Positions 17,649 through 26,382 of a DNA stretch of 64,000 nt are shown piece by piece. A model generated the notes under the pieces. That model was not told the DNA's origin, did no database searches, and saw only the letters and a program-made list of their open reading frames with translations. The translations under genes and the position numbers were made by a program. Source of the DNA: DATIKM01 sp035477595 (GTDB lineage: Bacteria; Armatimonadota; Chthonomonadetes; Chthonomonadales; CAJBBX01); the NCBI GenBank assembly GCA_035477595.1, contig DATIKM010000012.1, forward strand, positions 11,265 to 75,264, in the 5' to 3' direction. Every line of letters begins with the position of its first letter. Position 1 is the first letter of the stretch.

Positions 17649-19667
17649 ATGACGGTCACCGGAGCGATCCTGGCATCCCTCGCCATCGCCGCCGTGCTCG
17701 CGGCCGGTCTACCCGGACAGGGCGCCACCGTGCGCAAGCCCCTGCCACGGAAGGACTGCTTCTTCGGCGTCCACTTCGACCTGCACCCGTCGAGTGGAGA
17801 CACGGTGCTCGGCGCCGACATCACCGAGGAGAACATCGCAGAGCTCCTGCGCCGCGTGAGGCCCGACATGGTGCAGTACGACTGCAAGGGCCACGCAGGC
17901 TACACGGGGTACCCCACGAAGGTCGGCTGGCCGTCGCCCGGCATCGTCAAGGACTCCCTGGCGATCTGGCGCAAGGTGACCCGCGAGCACGGTGTGGGGC
18001 TCTACATCCACTACTCCGGCGTGTGGGACATGGTCGCCATCGCGCACAACCCGGACTGGGCGCGCATCGGCCCCGACGGCCAGCGCGACCCGAACCACAC
18101 CAGCGTGTTCGGCCCCTACGTCGACCGCCTCATGATCCCCCAGCTCCGCGAGGTCTTCACCGCCTACGATCTCGACGGCGCGTGGGTAGACGGCGAGTGC
18201 TGGGCCGCGCAGCTCGACTGGTCGCCGGCGGCGCTGGCGGAGTGGACGCGCGAGACCGGCCTGAGCGAGGCGCCCCGGCGGCGCGGCGACCCCCACTGGC
18301 AGGAGTGGAAGGCGTTCCACCGGCGCGCGTTCGAGCGCTACCTCGCGAGATGGGTCGGCGCCCTTCGCGCCAGCCACCCGCGCGCGCAGATCACCAGCAA
18401 CTGGGCCTACACCACCTTCATGCCGAAGGCGCCCGAGGTGAAGCTCGACTTCCTGTCCGGCGACTTCTCGCCCACAGTGTCGGTCGACCGCGCGCGCGTC
18501 GAGGCGCGATACCTTGCCAGCACGGGCATGCCGTGGGACCTCCTTGCGTGGGGGTTCAACTGGTCGGGCGCGCTGGGCCATTCGCTGAAGACGGCGGAGC
18601 ACCTTCAGCAGGAGGCCGCGGTCGTCATCATGCAGGGCGGCGCGTTCCAGGTCTACTACCAGCCCACGCGGGCGGGCCACATCGTGCCGGAGATCATCGG
18701 CACGCTGGAGGAGGTTGGCAGGTTCGCGCGAGCGCGCCAAAGGGTGAGCCACCGCAGCGTCTCGGTGCCGCAGGTGGCGCTCCTGCTCTCGTCGGAGACG
18801 CAGTTCGACCGTTCCGACGCCGTCTTCACGCCGTACGGGACCATGGATGAGCTCGAGGGAGCCCTCCATGCGCTCATCGAGAGCCACTACTCGGTGGACA
18901 TTCTGGCCGAGCACCAGCTCGAGCCCCGCATGGCGGAGTTCCCCCTCGTGGTGGTGCCGGACTCCTACAAGCTCGCCGACAGGTTCCGCGCGGCGCTGCT
19001 GCGGTACGTCCGCGACGGAGGCAGCCTGCTGCTGCTCGGAGAGAAGTGCGCGCGTCTGTTCGCGAGCGACCTCGGCGTCCGTCTCGAGGGCGAGCCACAC
19101 CAGGTCGGCGCGGAGCTGTCCACCCCTCTCGGTGTCGTGAACCACAACGGAGTCTGGCAGCGCGTGACGCTGGCGGGTGCGGAGGCGCTCGCCCACCGGC
19201 ACCCGACCCGCGACACCCGCACCGGCGGCGAGGTCGCCGCCACTCTGGCGAGCGTGGGCCGAGGACGCATCGCCGCCGTGTGGGGCCCGCTCGCGCTCAA
19301 CCACTTCCGCGGGCATCACCCCGGCACGCGCAAGCTCGTGGCCGCGATCGCCGAGCGGCTCTTCCCAGACCCCGCGTTTCGGCTCGAGGGCCCCGCCAGC
19401 GTCGAGGCATCCCTGCGGCGCACGCCGCAGGGCAAGCTCAGTCTGCACCTGCTGAACTGCACCGGGATGCAGGTGGCGGACCGCTACCTCTACACGAACG
19501 ACATTCCGCCCGTTGGCCCCCTCACCGTGAAGCTGCGCGTCGCCGAACGGCCGAAGGCGGTGCGCTGGGTGCCCGACGGCGGACGGCTGCGCTGGCGCTG
19601 GGCGTCGGGCGAGCTCACGGTGACCGTGCCCCGGCTGGCGATCCACGGCGTGCTCGTCGTGGAGTGA
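17649..19667 (+). CDS. Secreted glycosidase-like protein: TIM barrel plus beta-galactosidase-trimerisation-like domain
   Basis: Encodes 672 aa. A signal peptide covers about residues 1-25 (ILASLAIAAVLAAG). The barrel region has GVHFDLHPSSGDT, VGLYIHYSGVWD, LDGAWVDGECWAAQLDW (candidate catalytic Asp/Glu) and WAYTTFMP, a pattern like alpha-L-fucosidase-type or GH42-type enzymes. Residues about 410-600 resemble the Rossmann-like trimerisation domain of GH42 proteins (SYKLADRFRAALLRYVRDGG, LLLLGEKCARLF). A short C-terminal beta-domain ends the protein. ATG 17649 has AGGAGGT 8 nt upstream. It is divergent from the ferredoxin-nitroreductase/glycosidase operon and probably shares its promoter region. 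Confidence 0.65.
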   Translation: MTVTGAILASLAIAAVLAAGLPGQGATVRKPLPRKDCFFGVHFDLHPSSGDTVLGADITEENIAELLRRVRPDMVQYDCKGHAGYTGYPTKVGWPSPGIVKDSLAIWRKVTREHGVGLYIHYSGVWDMVAIAHNPDWARIGPDGQRDPNHTSVFGPYVDRLMIPQLREVFTAYDLDGAWVDGECWAAQLDWSPAALAEWTRETGLSEAPRRRGDPHWQEWKAFHRRAFERYLARWVGALRASHPRAQITSNWAYTTFMPKAPEVKLDFLSGDFSPTVSVDRARVEARYLASTGMPWDLLAWGFNWSGALGHSLKTAEHLQQEAAVVIMQGGAFQVYYQPTRAGHIVPEIIGTLEEVGRFARARQRVSHRSVSVPQVALLLSSETQFDRSDAVFTPYGTMDELEGALHALIESHYSVDILAEHQLEPRMAEFPLVVVPDSYKLADRFRAALLRYVRDGGSLLLLGEKCARLFASDLGVRLEGEPHQVGAELSTPLGVVNHNGVWQRVTLAGAEALAHRHPTRDTRTGGEVAATLASVGRGRIAAVWGPLALNHFRGHHPGTRKLVAAIAERLFPDPAFRLEGPASVEASLRRTPQGKLSLHLLNCTGMQVADRYLYTNDIPPVGPLTVKLRVAERPKAVRWVPDGGRLRWRWASGELTVTVPRLAIHGVLVVE

Positions 19668-19671
19668 CGGT

Positions 19672-20589
19672 GTGGACCCCCGCGACGGCCCCCGGCCGAC
19701 CACCGTCATAGAGTCCTCGCGCCTCAACGCTCGGCTCGGTGAGAGGGTGGTGCTGGTGAGCGAGACGTTCCAGTGGACCGGGAGCTTCAAGTACCGGGCT
19801 GCCTACCACCTGGCGTCGCGAGTGCCCAACCCGCGCATCCTCACGGCGTCGAGCGGCAACTTCGGCCAGGCGCTCGCGATGGCGTGCCGGTTGCGGGATA
19901 AGGGGTGCACCGTCGTGATGCCCGACCTCTCGTCGCGGGTGAAGATCGACGCCGTCCGCGAGCAGGGCGCCACCGTCGACCTCATCGACACGCGCGCGGT
20001 GTCTCGTGCCGAGCGGGTCGGCCATCTCTCCGCGGCTGACCCGGAGGCCTACGTCGCGAGCCCCTACGACGACCCCCTGGTGATCGAGGGCAACGCCACC
20101 CTCGGCGCCGAGATCGCCGCGCTGCCGTGGAACTTCGACGAAGTGCTCGTCCCCGTTGGCGGGGGTGGTCTGGCCGCGGGCATCGTGACCGGGCTGGAGG
20201 CGGCGGGGCGCGCCGTGCCCGTGGTCGGCGTGGAGCCCGCTCTGGCCAACGACGCCGCGAGGTCGCTTCGCGCCGGGCGCATCGTCGCGAACGAGACGGA
20301 GCCAGCGACCGTGGCCGACGGTGCGCGCACTCTCAGCCTGGGGCGGCACAACTGGGACATCCTGAGCACGCGGCTCGACGGCATCGTCGAGGTGTCGGAA
20401 CAAGCCATCGAGCACGCGGTCGCGCTCCTGTTTCAACTGGCGAACCTCAAGGCCGAGCCCACGGGCGCGCTGGCCCTCGCCGCCATCGTTGCCGACCCCG
20501 GGGCGTTCCGGCGCCAGTGCGTCTGCTGCGTCGTGAGTGGCGGCAACGTCGATGCGGCGCTCTACGCTCGGCTGGTGACCGCCGCATGA
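19672..20589 (+). CDS. PLP-dependent threonine/serine dehydratase family enzyme
   Basis: Encodes 305 aa from a GTG 4 nt after the preceding stop. The fold type II PLP pattern is complete: GSFKYRAA with the Schiff-base Lys, SSGNFGQALA binding the substrate carboxylate, and PVGGGGLAAG binding the PLP phosphate. A C-terminal VVSGGNVDA fits threonine dehydratase or serine racemase enzymes of 300-330 aa. No regulatory ACT domain is present, so a catabolic dehydratase or racemase is likely. Substrate (Thr, Ser or another beta-hydroxy amino acid) is not decidable from sequence. Confidence 0.85.
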   Translation: MDPRDGPRPTTVIESSRLNARLGERVVLVSETFQWTGSFKYRAAYHLASRVPNPRILTASSGNFGQALAMACRLRDKGCTVVMPDLSSRVKIDAVREQGATVDLIDTRAVSRAERVGHLSAADPEAYVASPYDDPLVIEGNATLGAEIAALPWNFDEVLVPVGGGGLAAGIVTGLEAAGRAVPVVGVEPALANDAARSLRAGRIVANETEPATVADGARTLSLGRHNWDILSTRLDGIVEVSEQAIEHAVALLFQLANLKAEPTGALALAAIVADPGAFRRQCVCCVVSGGNVDAALYARLVTAA

Positions 20590-20683
20590 TCGGCCGAACC
20601 TACACCCACCCGGCCGGATTCTGCCCGCGCGGCAATGCGGGCCCGCCGTCCGGCGCCGCCTGCAGGCCCCTGGAGACCGCGGC

Positions 20684-21607
20684 GTGACCGAGGCCGCTGC
20701 CCCGTCATGCGTGAGCGTGGTTATAGTCAGCTACAACACGCGGGAGCAGCTCCGGCGCTGCCTGGCGAGCATCGAGCCGGAGCACGAGGTGGTGGTGGTG
20801 GACAACGCCTCGAGCGACGGCTCCGCCGAGATGGTCGAGCGCGACTTCCCTTGCTCCAGACTGCTGAGGAACGCATCGAACCGCGGGTTCGGTGCGGCGA
20901 ACAACCAGGGCCTTGCGGTCTGTACCCGACCACTCGCGCTGCTGCTCAACAGCGATGCATGGGCCACGCCGGGCGCCATCGGGCGGCTGGCGGGCGTGTT
21001 CGGCGCCTGGCCCCACGCGCCGGTGGCCGCGGCCGGAGGCCGGCTCCTGCACCCCGACGGCCGCCTGCAGCTTTCGTCGGCGAACGCGCTCACGCTCTGG
21101 GCCGTGGTGTGCGAGCAGCTCCTGGTGGAGCGCGCCTTCCCGCGCTCGCGCTGGCTCGCCCCCTACTGGAACTCTCACCGCATAGAGGGCGTCGCCGCCG
21201 TTGAACAGGTGATGGGGGCGTGCCTGATGCTCCGGCCAGACGCACGGTTCGATGAGCGCTTCTTCCTCTACTGCGAGGACACCGAGCTCTGCCACCGCCT
21301 GCGCGCGGAAGGCGACATCCTCTACGTGCCGGATGCCGTCTTCTACCACGAGCTGGGAGCCAGCAGCGCGGCTGACCGCTGGAGGTCGGTGGCGCACTAC
21401 AACCGCAGCAAGGAGCTCTACTTCCGCATCCATCGCGGGCCGGCCGCGGAGGTCGCATGCCGGGCGCTCGACCGGCTCGGCGCACTTGCGCGTCTCGTGG
21501 GGTGGGCTGCGCTCGCCTGGCGCGGCGCCGGCGCCCGCGCGCAGGTCGCGCTCTTCTGGCGCGTGCTGACCGCTCCGGCAGCCGGGCCCCCTCCGCCCTC
21601 CAGCTAG
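20684..21607 (+). CDS. Family 2 glycosyltransferase
   Basis: Encodes 307 aa from a GTG with GGAG about 8 nt upstream. GT2 features are SVVIVSYNTREQLRRCL, VVVVDNASSDGS with the nucleotide-binding Asp, ALLLNSDAWATPG in the DxD position, and FFLYCEDTELCHRLRAEGD. The C-terminus carries a hydrophobic, Arg/Ala-rich segment that could attach it to the membrane. This subgroup is typical of rhamnosyl- or related transferases building surface polysaccharide. It is the last gene of a plus-strand run and converges on the selenium/sulfur cluster. Confidence 0.9.
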   Translation: MTEAAAPSCVSVVIVSYNTREQLRRCLASIEPEHEVVVVDNASSDGSAEMVERDFPCSRLLRNASNRGFGAANNQGLAVCTRPLALLLNSDAWATPGAIGRLAGVFGAWPHAPVAAAGGRLLHPDGRLQLSSANALTLWAVVCEQLLVERAFPRSRWLAPYWNSHRIEGVAAVEQVMGACLMLRPDARFDERFFLYCEDTELCHRLRAEGDILYVPDAVFYHELGASSAADRWRSVAHYNRSKELYFRIHRGPAAEVACRALDRLGALARLVGWAALAWRGAGARAQVALFWRVLTAPAAGPPPPSS

Positions 21608-21623
21608 CCGCCGGGCCAGGTGT

Positions 21624-21640
21624 CGGTCGCCGAGCGACCG
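21624..21640. terminator. Short hairpin in a convergent intergenic region
   Basis: CGGTCGC-CGA-GCGACCG forms a perfect 7-bp stem with a 3-nt loop, 16 nt after the glycosyltransferase stop and before the convergent DUF3343 gene. No U-tract is present, so it is a weak terminator candidate only. Confidence 0.35.
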
Positions 21641-21729
21641 CATCCTCCGCGCCGCGCGCCGCGTGACCTCTGCTCGCCTCCAGCGCCCCGTCAACCGGTG
21701 CCGGTCAGACGATGGCTGGGCGCCTTAGC

Positions 21730-22020
21730 CTACGGTCCCTCTGGCTCCATCGGGTGCACTCCCTGATGCTCCAGGTTGCCTCGACGGAGTATCGCCTCCG
21801 CCTTCACCTCGTCGGCGCGGTCGATGCGGACGCAGATGCCGCAGTCCGAGCTGAGGTGCCTCGGCACAGGGACGCACTTCAGGGGCAGGCCTTCCGCCAT
21901 CAGCAGCCTTTCGGCGCGGAGCGCCCCGCTGATCGAGTGGAACAGCACCACGCTGAAAGGCCCGCCCTGCCCGGTCCTGCCATGCTCACGCTGCAATCTG
22001 GCCCTATCCCGATCGAGCAA
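21730..22020 (-). CDS. DUF3343 (Se/S carrier-like) protein
   Basis: Encodes up to 96 aa. The core VVLFHSISGALRAERLL, then GLPLKCVPVPRHLSSDCGIC with a conserved Cys pair, matches DUF3343 proteins, which are found beside cysteine desulfurases and YedE transporters. The second Cys pair probably carries persulfide or selenide. Start is uncertain: TTG 22020 overlaps the upstream gene by 17 nt, while TTG 21996 or GTG codons nearer the conserved core are possible. No strong SD is seen, which suggests coupling to the upstream gene. Confidence 0.75.
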   Translation of the reverse strand: MLDRDRARLQREHGRTGQGGPFSVVLFHSISGALRAERLLMAEGLPLKCVPVPRHLSSDCGICVRIDRADEVKAEAILRRGNLEHQGVHPMEPEGP

Positions 22021-23152
22021 TCTGCCACACGGCTCTCACCACGACATCCACCTCCTCCCCGGTGGTGAAGTAACCCGGGCTCACGCGCACCGTCCCCACG
22101 GGGAATGTGCCAACGGTCCTGTGCGCAATGGGCGCACACTGCAGTCCCGGCCGGCACTGGATGTCGTACTGCTCGTCAAGCCGGAGAGCCACCTCGGACG
22201 GGGCGATGCCGGCAATGTTGAACGACAGCACCGCCACCTGGTCCCGCGCATTGGACCTGCCGTAGAGGGTGACACCGGGGATCGCCCTGAGCCCCTCGAT
22301 GAGGCGGACCATCAGTTCCTCTTCGTGGGCCCGTATGGCCTCGACGCCACGGGACAGCACGAACTGCACCCCTGCCCCCAGGCCTGCCAGACCCACTGCG
22401 TTGGGCGTGCCGCTCTCGTACCTGTCCGGCAGCCAATCAGGCTGGTGCTCGGAGTCGGACCGACTACCGGTGCCGCCACGGATCAGGGGTTCGACCACCT
22501 TTTCCACGCCCGGGCCAACAGCGAGCCCCCCGGTTCCCTGAGGTCCGAAGAGCGACTTGTGTCCCGTGAACGCCAGGAGATCGACACACGCGGACGGCAC
22601 GCAGAGCGGATACGCGCCGGCTGTCTGGGCCGCATCGACACAGAACAGCACCCCGTGCCGGCGGGCGATGGCGCCGACTTCGCTCACTGGAAAGAGCGTG
22701 CCGACCACGTTGGAGGCATGGGTCATGACGATGAGCCGCGTGTTCCGCCTGATGGCCTCTTCGAAGTCGCGAGGATCGACGCACCCGTCCACCGAGCAGC
22801 GCACCACGGTGAGCTCCACGCCCTGCTCCTCCAGGCCGCGGAGCGGGCGCATCACCGAGTTGTGCTCCATGCTGCTGGTGATGACGTGGTCGCCAGGCCG
22901 CAGGAGACCCCTCACGACCAGGTTCAGGGCCTCGGTGGCGTTGCTCGCAAACACGATGCGCAGCGGATCATCGACGCCGAAGAGCCGGGCGAGAGACTCC
23001 CTGGTCTCAAAGATAACGCGCGCAGCCTGGATGGACAGCCGGTGACCGGAACGGCCCGGATTCGCGCCGACATGGCGCATGAAGCCATCCATCGCGCGAT
23101 AGACCGGCTCTGGTTTGGGCCAGGAGGTAGCGGCGTTGTCGAGGTAGATCAA
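22004..23152 (-). CDS. Class V aminotransferase-fold cysteine desulfurase / selenocysteine lyase
   Basis: Encodes 382 aa. LIYLDNAATSWPKPEPVYRA is the family N-terminus and places a TTG start at 23152. The PLP lysine is in FTGHKSLFGPQGTGG, and the aspartate in CVDAAQTAG contacts the cofactor. The nucleophilic Cys is probably that in RPGLQCAPIAH, inside a short loop as in group II (SufS/Csd-like) enzymes. It releases sulfur from cysteine or selenium from selenocysteine as an enzyme-bound per-(sel)sulfide. It lies between a YedE transporter and a DUF3343 carrier, which favours a selenium or sulfur trafficking role over iron-sulfur assembly. Confidence 0.9.
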   Translation of the reverse strand: MIYLDNAATSWPKPEPVYRAMDGFMRHVGANPGRSGHRLSIQAARVIFETRESLARLFGVDDPLRIVFASNATEALNLVVRGLLRPGDHVITSSMEHNSVMRPLRGLEEQGVELTVVRCSVDGCVDPRDFEEAIRRNTRLIVMTHASNVVGTLFPVSEVGAIARRHGVLFCVDAAQTAGAYPLCVPSACVDLLAFTGHKSLFGPQGTGGLAVGPGVEKVVEPLIRGGTGSRSDSEHQPDWLPDRYESGTPNAVGLAGLGAGVQFVLSRGVEAIRAHEEELMVRLIEGLRAIPGVTLYGRSNARDQVAVLSFNIAGIAPSEVALRLDEQYDIQCRPGLQCAPIAHRTVGTFPVGTVRVSPGYFTTGEEVDVVVRAVWQIARSG

Positions 23153-23246
23153 TCGAGGCCCCCTGCTACCTCGTGCGGGGAGCTGAGATCGAAGCCGTGG
23201 CAGAGGACCGGCTGGAGCCGCTGCCGGCGTCGCGGTGCCTCCAGCT

Positions 23247-24320
23247 TCATTCCCGGTCGCGCATCGTCCAGCCGAAACACAAGGCGACAACCAGCCCCAG
23301 GACCACCGCCAGTTGCCCGGAGGTAGTCGCTCCATCCGGCGATGAGGCCAGCAGGAAGTTGTGGGCGAACGCAGCCCCGATGAGCATCCCCAGAACGGTG
23401 ATCCCGGCGTCGGTGTCCCCCTCTCCGGCCACAACGGTCTGGCGCAGCGGACAGCCGCCAAGAAGCGCCGAGCACAGCCCAACCAGGGCCATGCCGAGGA
23501 AGTTCCACACGTGGTCGGAGTGCGCGACCGGCTGCCCGGCGAACCCCCAGGTCACGTGCCCCAACATCAGGTTGACCACGAACGCTCCGGCGAAGATGCC
23601 GGCGATGCCGCCGAACAGGTGGGCGTCTCTCAGGAGAAAGAGGTCGCGCCAGCCGCCGACCATGCACAGGCGCGTTCGCTGTACCAGAATGCCCACAACA
23701 AGCCCGGCGACCAGCGCCACGCCGAGCGGGACGCGCATCGACCCGGGCCCCTGCTCACTGGCGAAGATGAACCCCGGGGTGAGGACCGCAAGCAGCAGCA
23801 GCCCGAGCATTGCCGCCGGGAGCGCCCATCCGTTCGCCGTCTTCATCGCCGTGGACTGGCCGAGGCCGAAGCCTCGCCTGTGGAAAGTGGTGCCCACGAC
23901 CGCCCCGAGAACGAGGCCGGCGATGGCGGTGATCGCGTTGAGGTCGCCCCCGGCAAGGCGGAGGATGGCGCGGACGGGGCACCCGAGAAAGACCAGCGCA
24001 CCGATCATCATGAAGGCGCCGAGGATGAACCGCACTATCGGCGAGGAGCCGCCGCGCGCCCGGAACTCACCGAATGCGTACGCGGAGATGAGCGCCCCGA
24101 TGACAAGGCCGATGACCTCCGGACGGAGGTACTGAACCGCACTGGCACGGTGCAGGCCGAGCGCCCCGGCGATATCGCGGAGGAAACAGGCAGCGCAGAT
24201 GCCCATGTTCCTCGGGTTGCCCCACTCGACCAGCAGCGCTCCCAGCACCCCCACGATGACGCCGGCCAGCACGATCATCGGCCGTGACGCCAGGACCTTG
24301 GCGACTCTGGTGCGGTTCAT
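23247..24320 (-). CDS. yedE: YedE-family putative selenium/sulfur transporter
   Basis: Encodes 357 aa with about ten transmembrane helices. Key motifs are EWGNPRNMGICAACFLRD, FLGCPVRAILRLAGGDLNA and, in the second half, LLGGCPLRQTV; duplicated GCPxR motifs with their cysteines are typical of YeeE/YedE channels. YedE-type proteins are proposed to import selenium-containing anions or thiosulfate-like species. The ATG is preceded by AGGAGG. It is followed by the desulfurase and DUF3343 genes on the same strand; the TusA-like YedF often seen next is missing. Confidence 0.88.
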   Translation of the reverse strand: MNRTRVAKVLASRPMIVLAGVIVGVLGALLVEWGNPRNMGICAACFLRDIAGALGLHRASAVQYLRPEVIGLVIGALISAYAFGEFRARGGSSPIVRFILGAFMMIGALVFLGCPVRAILRLAGGDLNAITAIAGLVLGAVVGTTFHRRGFGLGQSTAMKTANGWALPAAMLGLLLLAVLTPGFIFASEQGPGSMRVPLGVALVAGLVVGILVQRTRLCMVGGWRDLFLLRDAHLFGGIAGIFAGAFVVNLMLGHVTWGFAGQPVAHSDHVWNFLGMALVGLCSALLGGCPLRQTVVAGEGDTDAGITVLGMLIGAAFAHNFLLASSPDGATTSGQLAVVLGLVVALCFGWTMRDRE

Positions 24321-24495
24321 CGCGCGACCTCCTGCTCCCCTCTGGCCGCGCGGGTGCCCGGCAGCCTGCCATGCGTCGGCATCGCTATTGTGGATGGCGG
24401 CATCTGGCGGGGCGATCTCCCGTCCCCAGGCAGCCCGAGCTCAAGCCCGTCCCGGCCATCCCCGTGCCAGCCTCGCAGAGCGTCGTGCACCCGCT

Positions 24496-26382
24496 TCACC
24501 GCGCGGACGCCTCAGGGCGCGGCCGCACCGTGAGCGTGAAGTCCCCCAGAATGCTCCAGAAGTAGGCGCGCTTCCGATCGATCGGTACGCGCGCCAGCTC
24601 GGCGTCTGCCGCCTCAATGTCGAAGTAGCGGCGCCAGGCGTCGCCGACGGTGCCGCCGCCGCCCAGCGTCTTCCAGAACTCGCGCGGCTCGTCGTAGAAG
24701 ACCTTGCCGCGCGCCACCAGCGCCACGCCGTCACCGTAATGCAGGAGCGCCTCGCCGAGCTGCCAGAGACCATGCTGCGGCGACGTGTAAGGCTCGGTCT
24801 CGGCCTGCCCCGGGCGAACCACCTCGCAGCCGATGTGCATGTAGATGGCCCCTGCACCCTCGCCCGACCGGTTCTCCCAGAGCGTGCGGAGCAGGCCGAA
24901 GTGCACGTGGCCGCCGATCCCCCGCAGGGAGGGCACGAGCCTGGCGCCATCGCGGGTCCAGTACCACACGCCGCGCGGGAAGCTTCGGTCGAGGGCGGCG
25001 GGGTCCGGCGCGGGCGCGAACTCCGACAGGGTGGGCCCGCTGTGGGCCTTCACGGAGCGGGCCGTCGCAGGAATGCGCATCCAGCTCACGAAGTCGGCGA
25101 CACTCGTCTTGATGCCGGCGTGCTCCAGCCCGTGCACCGGCGCGGTGCGCCAGGCGGGAACGCCCGCGCGCATGTCCGGCACCGCGCTGCCCCACTCGGT
25201 CGAGATGCTCGCGGGCCGCGCGGCCGAGTCGAAACCCCCGGTCCGGTAGCGATGGTTGCGGTCGAGGTACGCGAGGAGGAGGCGCCGCTCCTGCGCCTCG
25301 CACGGTCTCCAGAGCGCGGTGTTCGGCGGCGCCGGGCCGGCCAGCTCGACCATCTGCGGGCGGCCGCTCGAGTCGAGCAGCCCTTCGCCCCGGACCCCGC
25401 GGATCGACGGGTCGGGCACGAGCCCGGCGCGCCGCGCGTTCAGGCGGCTCACCGCGATCTCCGGGCGCGCCAGCACGTTGGCCAGCCCGCGGTCCGCGGC
25501 GGCGCACTCGTCGTTCGGCTCGCCCCGGAACCGGAAGCGCCGCTTGCCGTCCGGCAAGGGCTCCTCTTCCCATGTGCCGTCGCCGACGAAGAAGAAGTCC
25601 TCGAACCGCGCAACGCTGTGCTCCCAGACCGTGGCGACCTCGCCCGCCGGGTCGTCCGGGAACGCCGCGGTGAAGCCCCCGAGGACCGTCGGGGGCTGGC
25701 GATAGAGCTGGTCCCATGCGCCGTCAAGGTCTGCAAGCACGATGTCGGCCGGCGAGACGAGCGGCTCCGCGATGCTGTTGACCCACGGAACGTTGTCGAA
25801 CCGCACCGGGGGCCTCCCCGCGGGGTTCAGCGCGATGGCGCCGCCAGGGCGCCGCCAATAGCACTGCCTCGACAGGTAGGGGTACGGGAAGTTGCCGACC
25901 AGGATCGCGCCGGCGAGGCCCGGGTCGCGCTCCCGCACCGCACGGAGCATATCACGCAGCGCCAGCACGATGAGCCCGTCCTGATGCCGCGGGCCCGCAT
26001 ACATCGATACCGACAGCGCGAACGCGTGCCACCCGTCGCGCCCGATATCTTGCACCAGCCGCCCCAGCGCCGGCCTCAGGTCGGGCCCGCCCTCGGGGTT
26101 CGCGGGCGGCAGCCAGACACGCTCCTCGACCACCACGAGCACGGTGCCCCGTCCGGCGCCGCGCGCCTCCAGGGCGCTTCCCCGCACCCCGCGACACCGC
26201 CGCAGCGACACGATCTCGGCGTGGCCGTCCCGATCGCGATCGTAGGCGGTGTAGAAGCGGCACGCGGCGTCCACAGCATCCCGCGCCCGAACGAAGGGCG
26301 TGCTGGGTGCGCCAAGCGATGGAATGCCCCACGCGAGCAGGGCAAGCGCCGCGAGCCACGGGGCTCGGCACAACCGTCTCAT
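24496..26382 (-). CDS. Putative secreted caspase-fold (C25/gingipain-like) peptidase
   Basis: Encodes 628 aa with a signal peptide at about 1-25 (PWLAALALLAWGIPSLGA). The layout follows C25-like proteins: a Rossmann-like strand LVVVEERVWLPP; LGRLVQDIGRDGWHAF; GAILVGNFPYPYLS; a DIVLADLDGAWD segment; PEIAVSRL; and RRLLLAYLDRNHRYR. The possible dyad is a His in VKAHSGP or GGHVHFG and the Cys in IYMHIGCEVV, followed by LGEALLHYGDGVALVARG and GTVGDAWRRYFD. The family call is from pattern memory and the catalytic His is ambiguous. The ATG overlaps the stop of the upstream serine hydrolase by 4 nt, so both are made together. Confidence 0.5.
   Translation of the reverse strand: MRRLCRAPWLAALALLAWGIPSLGAPSTPFVRARDAVDAACRFYTAYDRDRDGHAEIVSLRRCRGVRGSALEARGAGRGTVLVVVEERVWLPPANPEGGPDLRPALGRLVQDIGRDGWHAFALSVSMYAGPRHQDGLIVLALRDMLRAVRERDPGLAGAILVGNFPYPYLSRQCYWRRPGGAIALNPAGRPPVRFDNVPWVNSIAEPLVSPADIVLADLDGAWDQLYRQPPTVLGGFTAAFPDDPAGEVATVWEHSVARFEDFFFVGDGTWEEEPLPDGKRRFRFRGEPNDECAAADRGLANVLARPEIAVSRLNARRAGLVPDPSIRGVRGEGLLDSSGRPQMVELAGPAPPNTALWRPCEAQERRLLLAYLDRNHRYRTGGFDSAARPASISTEWGSAVPDMRAGVPAWRTAPVHGLEHAGIKTSVADFVSWMRIPATARSVKAHSGPTLSEFAPAPDPAALDRSFPRGVWYWTRDGARLVPSLRGIGGHVHFGLLRTLWENRSGEGAGAIYMHIGCEVVRPGQAETEPYTSPQHGLWQLGEALLHYGDGVALVARGKVFYDEPREFWKTLGGGGTVGDAWRRYFDIEAADAELARVPIDRKRAYFWSILGDFTLTVRPRPEASAR

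Noticed and set aside
17709..19790. Long minus-strand frame opposite the glycosidase at 17649-19667
   Set aside because: No domain or signal; it mirrors the codon bias of the plus-strand gene.
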